A DNA stretch of 64,000 nt from Chloroflexi bacterium HGW-Chloroflexi-10 (GTDB lineage: Bacteria > Chloroflexota > Anaerolineae > Anaerolineales > Anaerolineaceae). Below the pieces are notes generated by a model. That model did not search any database and was not told the DNA's origin. It was given only the letters and a program-made list of their open reading frames with translations. The stretch covers positions 62,001-126,000 of the forward strand of contig PHBZ01000014.1 in assembly GCA_002840755.1 (NCBI GenBank), written 5' to 3'. Of the stretch, positions 8,423-17,285 are shown in pieces (the first letter of the stretch is position 1; the number at the start of each line of letters is the position of its first letter). Both the position numbers and the translations under genes were made by a program.

Positions 8423-9844
8423 ATGAAAAACTTTGAACCTACCAATGAATTTGAGAATCAATTACGGGAAGCTGTGCGTGTGACAGATGCCAGCCCGGAA
8501 TTTGTTCAGAATTTAAAAATGGAGATCCTGAGTACACCTCAAAAACAAACCCGACAGCCGCAAAGGCTGGTATTACGGCCGGCATGGGCGCTTGGGCTGT
8601 CCCTGGCCCTGGTTTTGGTGATCGCGACTTTACCGAGCGCCGTGAATGCTTTCCGACAACTTTTTGGGTTTGTTCCCGGAATCGGTTTGGTGGAGCAGAA
8701 CCGGCCTTTAAAGATGATCGCACAGCCTGTCTCGGAAACACGCGATGGAATTACGCTGACCGTAGAACAGGTGCTGGTCTATGACGATCATATTGAAGCC
8801 GCTTATTCCGTTGAGGGGATTGCAGCCGAAATGCGCCAGGCAGATAACCATCCTGACACGGCCGCGCTGTACTGCAACGGGGCGGATATGTACCCCAACC
8901 TGCAACTAACGGACGGCAGCGTAGTGCAAGCGGACCCGATGGCGCTGGGCGGGCAATGGCTCTCCGCAGGGTACAACGCCGGCCATTCTTTTTCTGCCGG
9001 CCTGCCGACCGAGACCAGCGAAATCACTTTTACCTTAGACTGCCTGCAAGAAACCAAACGGGGGGGCGCCCCGGAAAACTGGGCGATTGCGCTTCGTCTG
9101 GTTAGCGTTCCACAGGACATGGTCATCGGTGAACCCGTTTACGCGGTCGACCCAGCCGAGAACGCGCCAGTCTCCGGAGCCGGGATTCACTTCACACTGG
9201 AGAATGTTGTACCGCAAGAGGACGGCTATCACTTCTTCTTCCGCTTCAACACACAAAACGATGCGCCGGATTTTCTGAATGCCGCCCCTGGCAGGATGCA
9301 GGTGATTGATTCCAAAGGAAACAGCATCGAACTGATCAACGCGCTGCCCTGGTCTCCCTTTGAGCAGGTGGACGTATGGGAGTACCGCTCGGTCCGCATG
9401 CCAGCTAAAGGGCCTTTGGAGATCGTTATTGACGGCGCACAACTTTTCTACGCAGCCCAGAAACATTCCTTTGAATTCTCTCCCGGTGAAAACCCCCAGC
9501 CCGGCCAGACATGGACGATTGAAGAGCACTTCCAGGTTGGTGAGATTGGCTTCACAGTCCTATCGGCTGAAATGGTAACCTGGGAAGGACACCAGGGTTT
9601 TCAATTCGTGATGGAAGCAGACCAGTCCGATACGAAATTCTACGCTGAAGTTCTGGACATGACCCCGAGCGACCCGCAATTCGAAATGTGGTCTACTTTT
9701 GGCAGTAACGCACCCGCGCAGCGCATCACCCCCGGTTTTGTTTACCGGGATGAGATTCCGCAAAACATTCTGGTAACCTTCAACACGGTTACAGAAACTG
9801 TAGATGAAACCTGGAAACTTGAGTGGAATCCACCGGCTGAATAA
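8423..9844 (+). CDS. DUF4179-type membrane protein, probable anti-sigma factor
   Basis: A 473-residue protein, translationally close to the sigma gene (3-bp gap). The first 50 residues are cytoplasmic and could bind the sigma factor. A single membrane segment follows (WALGLSLALVLVIATLPSAVNAF), then the motif FRQLFGFVPGIGLVE and DGITLTVEQVLVYDDHIEAAYSV. These are hallmarks of DUF4179-type proteins found beside ECF sigma genes in Firmicutes and Chloroflexota. There is no zinc-finger HxxxCxxC anti-sigma motif. The region around 110-240 (AxYCNGADMYPNLQL ... ITFTLDCLQE ... PENWAI) is shared with the lipoprotein at 9914-10603. The sigma-binding role is inferred from gene order and topology. Confidence 0.8.
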   Translation: MKNFEPTNEFENQLREAVRVTDASPEFVQNLKMEILSTPQKQTRQPQRLVLRPAWALGLSLALVLVIATLPSAVNAFRQLFGFVPGIGLVEQNRPLKMIAQPVSETRDGITLTVEQVLVYDDHIEAAYSVEGIAAEMRQADNHPDTAALYCNGADMYPNLQLTDGSVVQADPMALGGQWLSAGYNAGHSFSAGLPTETSEITFTLDCLQETKRGGAPENWAIALRLVSVPQDMVIGEPVYAVDPAENAPVSGAGIHFTLENVVPQEDGYHFFFRFNTQNDAPDFLNAAPGRMQVIDSKGNSIELINALPWSPFEQVDVWEYRSVRMPAKGPLEIVIDGAQLFYAAQKHSFEFSPGENPQPGQTWTIEEHFQVGEIGFTVLSAEMVTWEGHQGFQFVMEADQSDTKFYAEVLDMTPSDPQFEMWSTFGSNAPAQRITPGFVYRDEIPQNILVTFNTVTETVDETWKLEWNPPAE

Positions 9845-9859
9845 TATTTTTACACAGAA

Positions 9860-9897
9860 AACCAGGCGGGGTGATCGTAAACTCACCCTGCCTGGTT
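9860..9897 (+). terminator. Strong hairpin between anti-sigma and lipoprotein genes
   Basis: The 15-nt arms at 9860-9874 and 9883-9897 pair with one G-U around an 8-nt loop. No T run follows on the plus strand directly. It may be a partial terminator or an RNA-stability element that lowers expression of the downstream lipoprotein. Confidence 0.55.
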
Positions 9898-9913
9898 GAA
9901 TAGAGGTGTTTTT

Positions 9914-10603
9914 ATGCGACAAATTTTTCTGGTTCTGATTTGCTGCTTTTCCCTGACAGTAATGGGAGCGTGCAGCGCCGCACCCGCCGCCGCAACAAAC
10001 ATGGAAGCGACCCCAACCCGGGAAACCGGTACGACAGAATCCACGTTAACCGCCACCAGCACACCAACGCTGACGTCTACGCCTGCCAACACCCCAACCG
10101 CGGTTACCCCAACTGTTCCGGCCGCATTCCCTATTGCAACGATGGAGAATGTACCAACCCTAAGCGCCTACCAGACCTACGGCATGCGCCTATTGGAAGA
10201 ACCTGTGGGTGTAACCCGCGCAGGAATCACGGTAGCTGTGGAACAGGTGAATGTTTATGCGAACCAGGTGGAACTGGTCTATACGGTGCGGAATATTCCC
10301 CAGGATGATTTATTTGACCCCATGGGTGATGACAACAGTTTGAGCTGCGGTGGGCCGGACAGTTACCCTAATCTGATCCTGCCGGACGGAACGGTTATTT
10401 TTCCGGAAAATTACCTGCTGGATGGCAAGGCAAGCGATATCTTTCAACCTCTGGTGAATTCGTATTTAATCCACGTGTATCAGACTACGATCCCGGATGA
10501 AATTACGGATTTGACGCTGGCTTTGCACTGTTTAGAACTCGCCAGGTTAGACAGCGCGCCGCTTAATTGGGAAGTCCCATTCCGCATTGTTGGGGTGAAG
10601 TGA
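9914..10603 (+). CDS. Lipoprotein sharing the extracytoplasmic domain of the anti-sigma-like protein
   Basis: A 229-residue protein; ATG 9914 follows AGAGGTG. The signal peptide has lipobox VMGAC, followed by a Thr/Pro linker to about residue 75. The globular part starts with AGITVAVEQVNVYANQVELVYTV, which lines up with DGITLTVEQVLVYDDHIEAAYSV of the upstream protein. It continues in parallel (SCGGPDSYPNLILPDG against YCNGADMYPNLQLTDG; LTLALHCLE against ITFTLDCLQE; APLNWEVPFRIV against APENWAIALRLV). It is therefore a soluble-domain paralogue of the anti-sigma sensor region. It could compete for, or present, the same extracellular signal. That role is inference; no family name is assigned. 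Confidence 0.75.
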   Translation: MRQIFLVLICCFSLTVMGACSAAPAAATNMEATPTRETGTTESTLTATSTPTLTSTPANTPTAVTPTVPAAFPIATMENVPTLSAYQTYGMRLLEEPVGVTRAGITVAVEQVNVYANQVELVYTVRNIPQDDLFDPMGDDNSLSCGGPDSYPNLILPDGTVIFPENYLLDGKASDIFQPLVNSYLIHVYQTTIPDEITDLTLALHCLELARLDSAPLNWEVPFRIVGVK

Positions 10604-10697
10604 GAAACAAGAAAATAGAGGGCCTGAGTTACCGCCTGCCAGAAGATACCTTCACATTCCAAATCAGAGATTGCGGGTGAACCCTAACCAGGTTTTC

Positions 10698-11972
10698 TCA
10701 CTTACTGCGGATTACCAGTTCCTGCAACTTCTCAAACGAGGTTACCCAGGCGATGCGGCGCAGGAAGCTTTCCAGGGTTGGGCTTTGGGCGCGCAGGTCA
10801 CGCACGGCGGCGCCGACAGGGTCTTCACCGGCGGCACCACCGGGGCTATCGGCATAGGCTCCGTGAAAGGCAAAATAGGCCTGATTGAGCTTGCGGATCA
10901 AATAACCATTTTCCAGGATTAACTGCCGGCGTTCTTCCATGTAGGCTTCCGCCTCTTCAATTTTTCCAGCCGTGAGCAGCGCGTCGACGGTTACCCGGGT
11001 TTCGTGCATGGCAGCGCGAAAATCGAATGGCGCTGGTCCGGTTGATTGCTGCTCAGGTTGAGGAGCCGCCGCCTGTGGTTTGACGGCAACCGGTTCGGGC
11101 AGGTATTGCGGGTAATAATTTTCAACGGCTAAACTCCCCAATTCCTTGCCGGCAATGGACGCAGCAGTTTCATTAATGATGCGCAGTTCAGGCGATTCAT
11201 CATAGAGCATCCCCAGTGGACGCAGGGTGAGAAAATTATGGATCCACTCGTGCGCGACGACTTCGGACAGCCAGGGCAGATCGCTGGTCTCCATGACCAT
11301 GGTCGGATAAACCCCCACACCACCGACCGGCACCACCAGGGCGGAGACATTGAGCGTTTTTTCAACTTTTTCTTCCAGGGCGACAATTTCGTCCAGAGTC
11401 AGGTCCGGCAGCAGCGAGATATCCGCATCCTGACGGATGACATCCCGCGGAGAGACAATCAGCGCGTAGGGCAGCGGGGTAGTGTGATACTGAAGCGGCG
11501 GCAGCGGCTGCCCGGCCGCGGTTAAGCCGCTGGCGGCTAAAATATCGGCAAGCTGCAATTGCAAGACGGATTCGGCGAGGAAACCGACGTGGTTCATTTC
11601 CTCCAGCACCTGATGCTGGCGCTGCAAATACTGCGCGGCGGCCTCCTGCGGCTGGCGGATGTTCGGGTCTGCATAGATCTGGTTGATTTTTGACTTCAGA
11701 TCACGGTTCTCATTGACCAGGTCTATATAGTGTTGGATCACGACCTGCTGCTGACTGCTGGTCAGGAATCTTTCACTGCCGAGGGCAGCCTGCGCCGCCT
11801 TGCGCCAGAGCGCATCCAACATCCAGGAAATATAATCAAATTCTATAAAGCGCGTGTGTATGCGCACGCGCTCATCAAATGCCAGGGAAGGCATTCCACT
11901 GTTACTGAACATCAATATAGAAATCCAGAGCACAATCACAATCAGCAATATTCTTCTGGTCCACTTCCACAT
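10698..11972 (-). CDS. Single-span membrane protein with HEWIH metallopeptidase-like motif
   Basis: A 424-residue protein. One N-terminal membrane segment (ILLIVIVLWISILMFS) puts most of the chain outside the cytoplasm. Near residue 240 it has VVAHEWIHNFL, an HExxH zinc-site motif, and a downstream NETAAS with a candidate third ligand Glu, as in gluzincin-type peptidases. A short Gln/Pro/Ala linker lies at about 290-310. The C-terminal part is helical (MEERRQLILENGYLIRKLNQAYFAFHG). It is transcribed away from the ECF operon at 12102 and convergent with the lipoprotein at 9914. A membrane-tethered peptidase is likely; the substrate is unknown. Confidence 0.6.
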   Translation of the reverse strand: MWKWTRRILLIVIVLWISILMFSNSGMPSLAFDERVRIHTRFIEFDYISWMLDALWRKAAQAALGSERFLTSSQQQVVIQHYIDLVNENRDLKSKINQIYADPNIRQPQEAAAQYLQRQHQVLEEMNHVGFLAESVLQLQLADILAASGLTAAGQPLPPLQYHTTPLPYALIVSPRDVIRQDADISLLPDLTLDEIVALEEKVEKTLNVSALVVPVGGVGVYPTMVMETSDLPWLSEVVAHEWIHNFLTLRPLGMLYDESPELRIINETAASIAGKELGSLAVENYYPQYLPEPVAVKPQAAAPQPEQQSTGPAPFDFRAAMHETRVTVDALLTAGKIEEAEAYMEERRQLILENGYLIRKLNQAYFAFHGAYADSPGGAAGEDPVGAAVRDLRAQSPTLESFLRRIAWVTSFEKLQELVIRSK

Positions 11973-12062
11973 AAGCTATACAATCCCTTTACAAACACCT
12001 CCCACAATACCGGAGGGGTGATATCATTAAAAAAATTCAATTAATCTTACACCAGTTTTGAA

Positions 12063-12083
12063 ACTTTTATGGCACTTGTACGT
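12063..12083 (+). promoter_or_regulatory. Putative ECF-type promoter of the second sigma operon
   Basis: ACTTTT at 12063-12068, 12 bases and CGT at 12081-12083, with the extended -35 GAAACTTTT. Motif and spacing equal those at 7786-7806. It lies about 20 bp before the sigma gene start. Confidence 0.55.
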
Positions 12084-12101
12084 GCTTTAAGGTAGAGCAA
12101 G

Positions 12102-12671
12102 ATGACACTAACGTTAACTACAGAAAGGAATCTGATTGAACGCGCCCGCGATGGGGATGCGGATGCTTTTGAATCCCTGATTGAGGCCTACACACCGCAG
12201 TTATACACTGTCGTGCGGCGTCTGGCTCAGGATGAGCAGCAAACCGAAATGGTTTTGCAAGAGACCTTTTGGCGCGCATGGCGGGCATTGTCACGTTATC
12301 AAACCGATAAACCTTTTTTACCATACCTGGTAACGATTGCTGCCAATTACCAGCGTGACCTGTGGCGTAAAGAACATCGAAATTTCGACCTGGATAGTCT
12401 TACTTATGACATCCACGATGATCAAGTATCACTTCAGGAGCAAGCGGAGAACCAGCAGTTCCTCGGAGAATTAGGTGAAATTATTCAAAAAATGCCGCCG
12501 GCTTACCGGATGGTAATTACGCTGCGGTATGACACAGAATTTAGCTATGAACAAATTGCTGAAACATTGGATATGCCGATCAATACCGTGCGCACCCATC
12601 TGCGCCGGGCTAAAGAGTGGCTGCGTATCAATATGGGAGACCGTGAATGGATGAACTGGAACACAACCTGA
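12102..12671 (+). CDS. ECF-type RNA polymerase sigma factor
   Basis: A 189-residue protein; the start ATG follows AAGGTAGAG. Region 2 is clear at about 15-95 (GDADAFESLIEAYTPQLYTVVRRL, ETFWRAWRALSRY, FLPYLVTIAANYQRDLWRK). Region 4 lies at about 130-180 (MPPAYRMVITLRYDTEFSYEQIAETLDMP ... VRTHLRRAKEWL). It starts an operon: the next gene overlaps its end, and further overlapping genes encode membrane proteins and an efflux system. This sigma factor therefore probably controls that exporter. The upstream ACTTTT-N12-CGT element suggests it reads its own promoter. Confidence 0.92.
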   Translation: MTLTLTTERNLIERARDGDADAFESLIEAYTPQLYTVVRRLAQDEQQTEMVLQETFWRAWRALSRYQTDKPFLPYLVTIAANYQRDLWRKEHRNFDLDSLTYDIHDDQVSLQEQAENQQFLGELGEIIQKMPPAYRMVITLRYDTEFSYEQIAETLDMPINTVRTHLRRAKEWLRINMGDREWMNWNTT

Positions 12672-13057
12672 TGCATATGAAAAAATCTCATTCCACCTGT
12701 GAGTTGAAACAACGTTTGCGCGCTAATTTTCGAAAACGATATGAACGCCATAAACGCCTGCAACAAATAGGCGGCCTCGCCAGCTGTGTGAGCGGGGTAA
12801 TATTGTTGATCCCTACCGTGCAAACCTTATGGGTTTCACCAGAAACCTTGAATTTACGCTGGTCGGCGATCCGCAACAGTTTGGAATGGTTATTTAATGG
12901 TCAGGCCCAATGGCAATCCGTACAACATTTACCGGGATTGACCGGTGAATTGCTGGCAACATTCGCGTTAACCACCTGGGTTGGCCTGGGAATGTTAGCT
13001 GCCGGCAGCGGCATCAGCCTGAATGCCTGGTTACCCGGAACAATGAGGAAAGCATGA
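12647..13057 (+). CDS. Small two-span membrane protein, possible anti-sigma partner
   Basis: A 136-residue protein. ATG 12647 follows GGGAGA; ATG 12671, overlapping the sigma stop as TGATG, is an alternative. The first 40 residues are charged and cytoplasmic (KKSHSTCELKQRLRANFRKRYERHKRL). Two hydrophobic segments lie near 42-62 and 103-126. No zinc anti-sigma motif is present. It overlaps the sigma gene and overlaps the next gene by 4 bp, so translation is coupled. An anti-sigma role follows only from gene order. Confidence 0.6.
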   Translation: MDELEHNLMHMKKSHSTCELKQRLRANFRKRYERHKRLQQIGGLASCVSGVILLIPTVQTLWVSPETLNLRWSAIRNSLEWLFNGQAQWQSVQHLPGLTGELLATFALTTWVGLGMLAAGSGISLNAWLPGTMRKA

Positions 13058-13725
13058 GCCAAAACTGGAAATGGGTCACGATCATCCTGATGATTATTGC
13101 GATAGGAGTATTGACCAGCGCGATCCTCTTCAACTGGAGTAATTGGGAACTGATACCCGGTACAGATTTTTTTCAGGATCCCGATCAAAAAACTGCCGAA
13201 CACATGGAGAATAGCGAGATTCCCAATTTTCTCAGCATTCCGGCCGGTTTGGTGACAGGTTATTTAGGGAGTGTGATCCTGATGTATTTGCTGCCACAGC
13301 GCCTGCGGGTGATCGCAGAGCGATTCAGCAGAAGCCCAAAAAATTTCTACCACCTGGTGTTGGTAGGTTTTCTGGGGTTATTGCTCTTCAGCGCGATTGG
13401 GGCCGGATCTGTATTAACCCTGGGTACTTTTCCCTTCCTCTTCCTGGTTTTACTGATTGAATTTTTGGGTACCTGGTTAGGGTACACAGCCTTGAGTTAC
13501 CGCCTGGGTATTTTTTTTCAAATGAAAACCGGCTGGTTTACGGGCAGCCCACTCATCGCATTGGGCTTTGGTCATATTATTTTTTACGCTCTGCTGCAAA
13601 TACCATTATTTGGTATTGTGCTTATGATTTTGTTAGTCAGCCTGGGGTTGGGGGGAATGCTTGCCACTCGTTTTGGCAGCGACCAACCCTGGAGTTTATC
13701 TGTACTTAAGGAAGGTTTCGAATGA
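13054..13725 (+). CDS. Polytopic membrane protein, about six helices
   Basis: A 223-residue protein that starts in an ATGA overlap with the preceding gene and ends in an ATGA overlap with the MacA-like gene. Hydrophobic segments are visible near residues 6-24, 62-82, 108-128, 130-150, 172-195 and 197-215. No family is recognised. Its place between the sigma partner and the exporter suggests an accessory membrane component or a second regulator of the ECF factor. Confidence 0.6.
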   Translation: MSQNWKWVTIILMIIAIGVLTSAILFNWSNWELIPGTDFFQDPDQKTAEHMENSEIPNFLSIPAGLVTGYLGSVILMYLLPQRLRVIAERFSRSPKNFYHLVLVGFLGLLLFSAIGAGSVLTLGTFPFLFLVLLIEFLGTWLGYTALSYRLGIFFQMKTGWFTGSPLIALGFGHIIFYALLQIPLFGIVLMILLVSLGLGGMLATRFGSDQPWSLSVLKEGFE

Positions 13726-15131
13726 AGAAAGCTGTAATTATCGTCTTAATTATCGCCGTGCTTGGTGTGGGAGTATATTTTGGTTCTCAGTTTATACAAA
13801 AGAACAATGCCAGTAAAATGGCCGAAAGCTTCCAAACCGTAACGGTTGAACGCGGGGATCTCACGGCGTTGGTGGGAGCCACCGGCATTGTACGTTCAAA
13901 TCAATCTGCCATCCTCACCTGGGAAACCAATGGCCAGATTGGTGAAATCAATGTTCAACTGGATGACAGCGTGGCAGCCGATGAAATTCTTGCCTCGCTG
14001 AAACAATCATCCGTGAATCAATCGATCATTCTGGCCGCCGCAGACCTGGTCGCCGCGCAAAACGCCCTGGATGACTTGCTTAGTTCTTCTTTGCCGCGCG
14101 CTCAGGCACAAGCAGCCCTGGCGAACGCTCAGGAAGCGCTGGATATTGCATCCGACCGCCGCGAATCAAAAGACTACAAACGGGCATCACAAAACATTGT
14201 TGATCAAGCCTACGCCAATTATATTCTGGCCCAGGATGAAGCCAGCAAATGGGAGCAACGATACGATACCGTGGATAACCGCCCCGCAGAAGATCCCGAA
14301 CGGGCGGCTGCTTTCAGTGCCTGGGCCCAGGCCAAACAAAAATTAGCCCAGGCCGAAGCCAATTGGCGCTATCTTTTGCTTGAACCGGATTCTTTGGAAA
14401 TTGCCATTGCAGACGGCAACCTGGTTCTGGCACAAGCTCAATATGATGCGGCTCTGAAGGAATGGGAACGTTTGAAAGACGGTCCCGATCCGGATGACAT
14501 TCGAGCGGCTGAAGTGCGCATCGCTTCGATTGAGAGCACCATTGATTCCATCAACCTGCGGGCGCCGTTTGGCGGCACCATTACCGAGGTGCTCTCCAAA
14601 ACCGGCGACCAGATTGCTCCCGGAACTGTCTCTTTCCGGATTGATGATCTCTCGCATTTATTGGTAGATGTGCAGATTCCTGAAGTTGATATCAACCGGA
14701 TCAAGGTGGGTATGCCGACACGGATCACTTTTGACGCCATTCTCAACGAGGAATACAGCGGAAACGTTACTGAGGTAGCCCGTGTAGGAACAAATGTAGG
14801 TGGATCGGTCAATTTTAACGTCACTATCGAATTATCTGACGCGGATGAACAGGTTTTAACGGGAATGACCGCAGCCGTGAATATCATCGTCAGTGAAATA
14901 GAAGATGTCATCATCATCCCCAATCGCGCTGTCCGCCTTCAGGATGGAAAACGGGTTGTATTTGTGCTCAAACCCGGTGAAATTACCCCACAAGCCGTTC
15001 CGGTGACGATTGGCGCCTCTTCGGATACCTATGCCGAAGTCATCAGCAGCGAAATCAAAGTGGGAGATATTCTGGTACTGAATCCGCCAACCCAATTCAG
15101 TCCCGGCGGCCCAATGGGCGGCGGATTCTAG
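13722..15131 (+). CDS. Efflux periplasmic-adaptor-type subunit (HlyD/MacA family)
   Basis: A 469-residue protein with one N-terminal membrane anchor (KAVIIVLIIAVLGVGVYFGSQF). The biotinyl/lipoyl half-motifs flank an Ala/Gln-rich coiled coil (about 105-250, ALANAQEALDIA to LVLAQAQYDAALKEWERL). The second half follows (IDSINLRAPFGGTITEVLSKTGDQIAPGT), then beta-barrel and membrane-proximal parts (VDVQIPEVDINRIKVGMPTRITFDA; IIIPNRAVRLQDGKRVVFV). A Gly/Pro tail ends the chain. It overlaps the previous gene by ATGA and precedes the ATPase and MacB-like permease. It would link the permease to extracytoplasmic export. The typical layout is three-part MacAB, but no outer-membrane channel gene is nearby. 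Confidence 0.88.
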   Translation: MKKAVIIVLIIAVLGVGVYFGSQFIQKNNASKMAESFQTVTVERGDLTALVGATGIVRSNQSAILTWETNGQIGEINVQLDDSVAADEILASLKQSSVNQSIILAAADLVAAQNALDDLLSSSLPRAQAQAALANAQEALDIASDRRESKDYKRASQNIVDQAYANYILAQDEASKWEQRYDTVDNRPAEDPERAAAFSAWAQAKQKLAQAEANWRYLLLEPDSLEIAIADGNLVLAQAQYDAALKEWERLKDGPDPDDIRAAEVRIASIESTIDSINLRAPFGGTITEVLSKTGDQIAPGTVSFRIDDLSHLLVDVQIPEVDINRIKVGMPTRITFDAILNEEYSGNVTEVARVGTNVGGSVNFNVTIELSDADEQVLTGMTAAVNIIVSEIEDVIIIPNRAVRLQDGKRVVFVLKPGEITPQAVPVTIGASSDTYAEVISSEIKVGDILVLNPPTQFSPGGPMGGGF

Positions 15132-15137
15132 AGGTAT

Positions 15138-15830
15138 ATGATGACTGATTGGGTAATTGAAACCCGAGACCTGAAAAAGATTTACCAGATGGGCGAGATC
15201 GAAGTCCGCGCATTGGATGGTGTGGATATACAAATCGAACGCAGCTCCATCGTTTCGATCATGGGGCCTTCCGGTTCCGGAAAATCCACCCTGATGAATT
15301 TGCTGGGCTGCCTTGATCGTCCCAGTGATGGTGAATATATCCTGGACGGCGTCCAGGTAGCCAACATGAATGATGACCAGCTTGCCAATGTACGTAACCA
15401 TAAGGTCGGTTTTGTCTTTCAAAGTTTTAACCTGCTCTCGCGCCAAACCGCCCTGGCCAACGTGGAATTACCGTTACGGTACGCCGGAATGAGCAAAGGA
15501 CGCCGCGATAAAGCAGTGGAAGCGCTTACATCCGTTGGCCTGGGAGATCGTGTCGGACACCGCCCTACAGAACTTTCCGGCGGGCAGCAGCAGCGTGTGG
15601 CGATTGCCCGCGCACTGATTAACGACCCGGCGATTATTATGGCGGATGAACCAACCGGCAACCTGGATTCACGCTCCGGGAAAGAAATTATGGAATTAAT
15701 TCTTTCGCTTAACCAGACCCGTAAAACCACCATTATCATCGTAACCCATGATCCTCTGGTGGCAGCGCAGACTCAGCGGATTATTCGCTTAAAAGATGGC
15801 AAATTATTTACCGCGGAGGAGACCGAATGA
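15138..15830 (+). CDS. ABC transporter ATP-binding protein (MacB/LolD type)
   Basis: A 230-residue protein starting after GAGGTAT. Walker A is GPSGSGKST, the Q-loop lies in VGFVFQSFNLL, the signature is LSGGQQQR and Walker B is IIMADEPTGNLDS followed by the switch His in IIVTHD. These are the features of the MacB/LolD/FtsE-type ATPase family that pairs with FtsX-like permeases. It lies between the adaptor and the permease, with a 4-bp overlap with the latter. It powers the exporter. Confidence 0.95.
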   Translation: MMTDWVIETRDLKKIYQMGEIEVRALDGVDIQIERSSIVSIMGPSGSGKSTLMNLLGCLDRPSDGEYILDGVQVANMNDDQLANVRNHKVGFVFQSFNLLSRQTALANVELPLRYAGMSKGRRDKAVEALTSVGLGDRVGHRPTELSGGQQQRVAIARALINDPAIIMADEPTGNLDSRSGKEIMELILSLNQTRKTTIIIVTHDPLVAAQTQRIIRLKDGKLFTAEETE

Positions 15831-17053
15831 ATATCTGGCAAGCCTTTGTTGAAGCTGTTGAATCTCTAAACGGTAATAAATTGCGCTCCGGACTGACTAT
15901 CCTGGGGATCGTTATTGGTGTTGCCGCTGTTATCGCCATGCTGGCGGTGGGCAATGGCGCCCAAAACACCATCACCGGTTCCATCAGCGGGTTGGGGTCC
16001 AATCTTTTATTTGTATTTCGGGGGAACCAAACCGAAGATGTGCGTAATCCCAAACCTTTAACTACCGGTGATGTCCAGGCAATCGCCGATCCTTTCCAGG
16101 CGCCTTCTGTTGCTCTGGTTGCGGCTGCTATTGCCGGTGATGCGGAGATAAGCTATGCGGGTGAACAGACCAACACGCAGGCGTATGGCGTCACACCGGA
16201 ATATGCCATGGTGCGAAATTACACGCTGGTTGAAGGTGAATTTATTACTGATGAACACGTACTGGGGCGCGCTTCGGTTGCGATCCTTGGGCCAGAAGTC
16301 GCCGATAAGATTTTTGGCCGGCATGAAGGCGTGACCGGCGAAACTGTGCGCATTGAAGGGCAGCCTTTCCGGGTTCTGGGAGTCCTCACGCCTAAAGGCG
16401 GTTCCGCCTTTGGGTCTGAAGATAATATTGTTCTGCTGCCGTTTTCAACCGCACAATCCCGGATTATACGACGATCGAGTGACCGGGTGGATCTCGTTTT
16501 GGTACAGGCGGCCACCGCAGAACTGGTCACCCAGGCTACGGATGAAATTGCCCAAATCCTGCGGGCACGGCATCGCACCGAGCTGGGTATTGATGACTTT
16601 ACCATCTTTTCCCAACAGGATTTTGTGGCTACCGCACAGACAATCACCGGCGTACTTACTGTATTTTTGGGCGGGATCGCCGGGATTTCGCTATTGGTGG
16701 GCGGCATTGGCATTATGAACATCATGCTGGTCTCAGTTACCGAACGAACCCGTGAGATTGGCCTGCGCAAAGCGATTGGCGCACGCCGGCGGGATATCCT
16801 GGTCCAGTTTCTAACCGAATCCTCGCTGTTATCCTTGTTTGGGGGTGTGATCGGAATCGGATTAGGCTGGCTGATCGCTTTTGTCGTCGGGAAAATTGCG
16901 GCTGCGAGCGGAACGCCGATTAACCCCGTTGTCGGAACGGATGCCATTTTGCTGGCGACATTGTTCTCTACGGCGGTTGGGTTGTTCTTTGGGATCTACC
17001 CGGCGAACCGGGCTGCCGGCCTGCAACCTGTTGACGCATTACGGCATGAATAA
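15827..17053 (+). CDS. ABC transporter permease (MacB/FtsX family)
   Basis: A 408-residue protein with one N-terminal helix (GLTILGIVIGVAAVIAMLAVGNGAQ), a MacB_PCD-like extracytoplasmic domain (about 45-270), and three C-terminal helices. The family motif GGIGIMNIMLVSVTERTREIG with the conserved RKAIGARRRDIL lies near 290-325, and YPANRAAGLQPVDALRHE closes the protein. It completes the tripartite-style exporter begun at 13722. Substrates of this family include macrolides, peptides and lipids; none can be deduced here. Confidence 0.93.
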   Translation: MNIWQAFVEAVESLNGNKLRSGLTILGIVIGVAAVIAMLAVGNGAQNTITGSISGLGSNLLFVFRGNQTEDVRNPKPLTTGDVQAIADPFQAPSVALVAAAIAGDAEISYAGEQTNTQAYGVTPEYAMVRNYTLVEGEFITDEHVLGRASVAILGPEVADKIFGRHEGVTGETVRIEGQPFRVLGVLTPKGGSAFGSEDNIVLLPFSTAQSRIIRRSSDRVDLVLVQAATAELVTQATDEIAQILRARHRTELGIDDFTIFSQQDFVATAQTITGVLTVFLGGIAGISLLVGGIGIMNIMLVSVTERTREIGLRKAIGARRRDILVQFLTESSLLSLFGGVIGIGLGWLIAFVVGKIAAASGTPINPVVGTDAILLATLFSTAVGLFFGIYPANRAAGLQPVDALRHE

Positions 17054-17070
17054 GCTGATGGATTAAAACA

Positions 17071-17112
17071 AAAAAAGAGCCATCCGGAAAATTTCCGGAT
17101 GGCTCTTTTTTT
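17071..17112 (+). terminator. Rho-independent terminator of the ECF/efflux operon
   Basis: A near-perfect stem (GAGCCATCCGGAAA with its complement) sits between an A run and a T run, so it may act in both directions. The stretch from 17113 to 17285 holds no gene I can see. Confidence 0.9.
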
Positions 17113-17285
17113 GTGCATAAAAGCAAGGGGATGTCGGATAATGGGAACACGTCGGGATAAATTTGATTTGAAAGAAAACCAATTGATTGGGCGAGGCTTT
17201 GGGATGCGTGATTCTGCCTCGCCTGTACATTAATCATTGAATTCATCAATCCATGAGTTTTGGTTATGCCTGCACCTTGTTTATC

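Noticed and set aside
16219-16947. Minus-strand frame of about 240 codons opposite the MacB-like permease
   Set aside because: It is rich in Ser/Arg/Thr/Pro as expected from the reverse of a coding frame; the plus strand shows all FtsX/MacB motifs.
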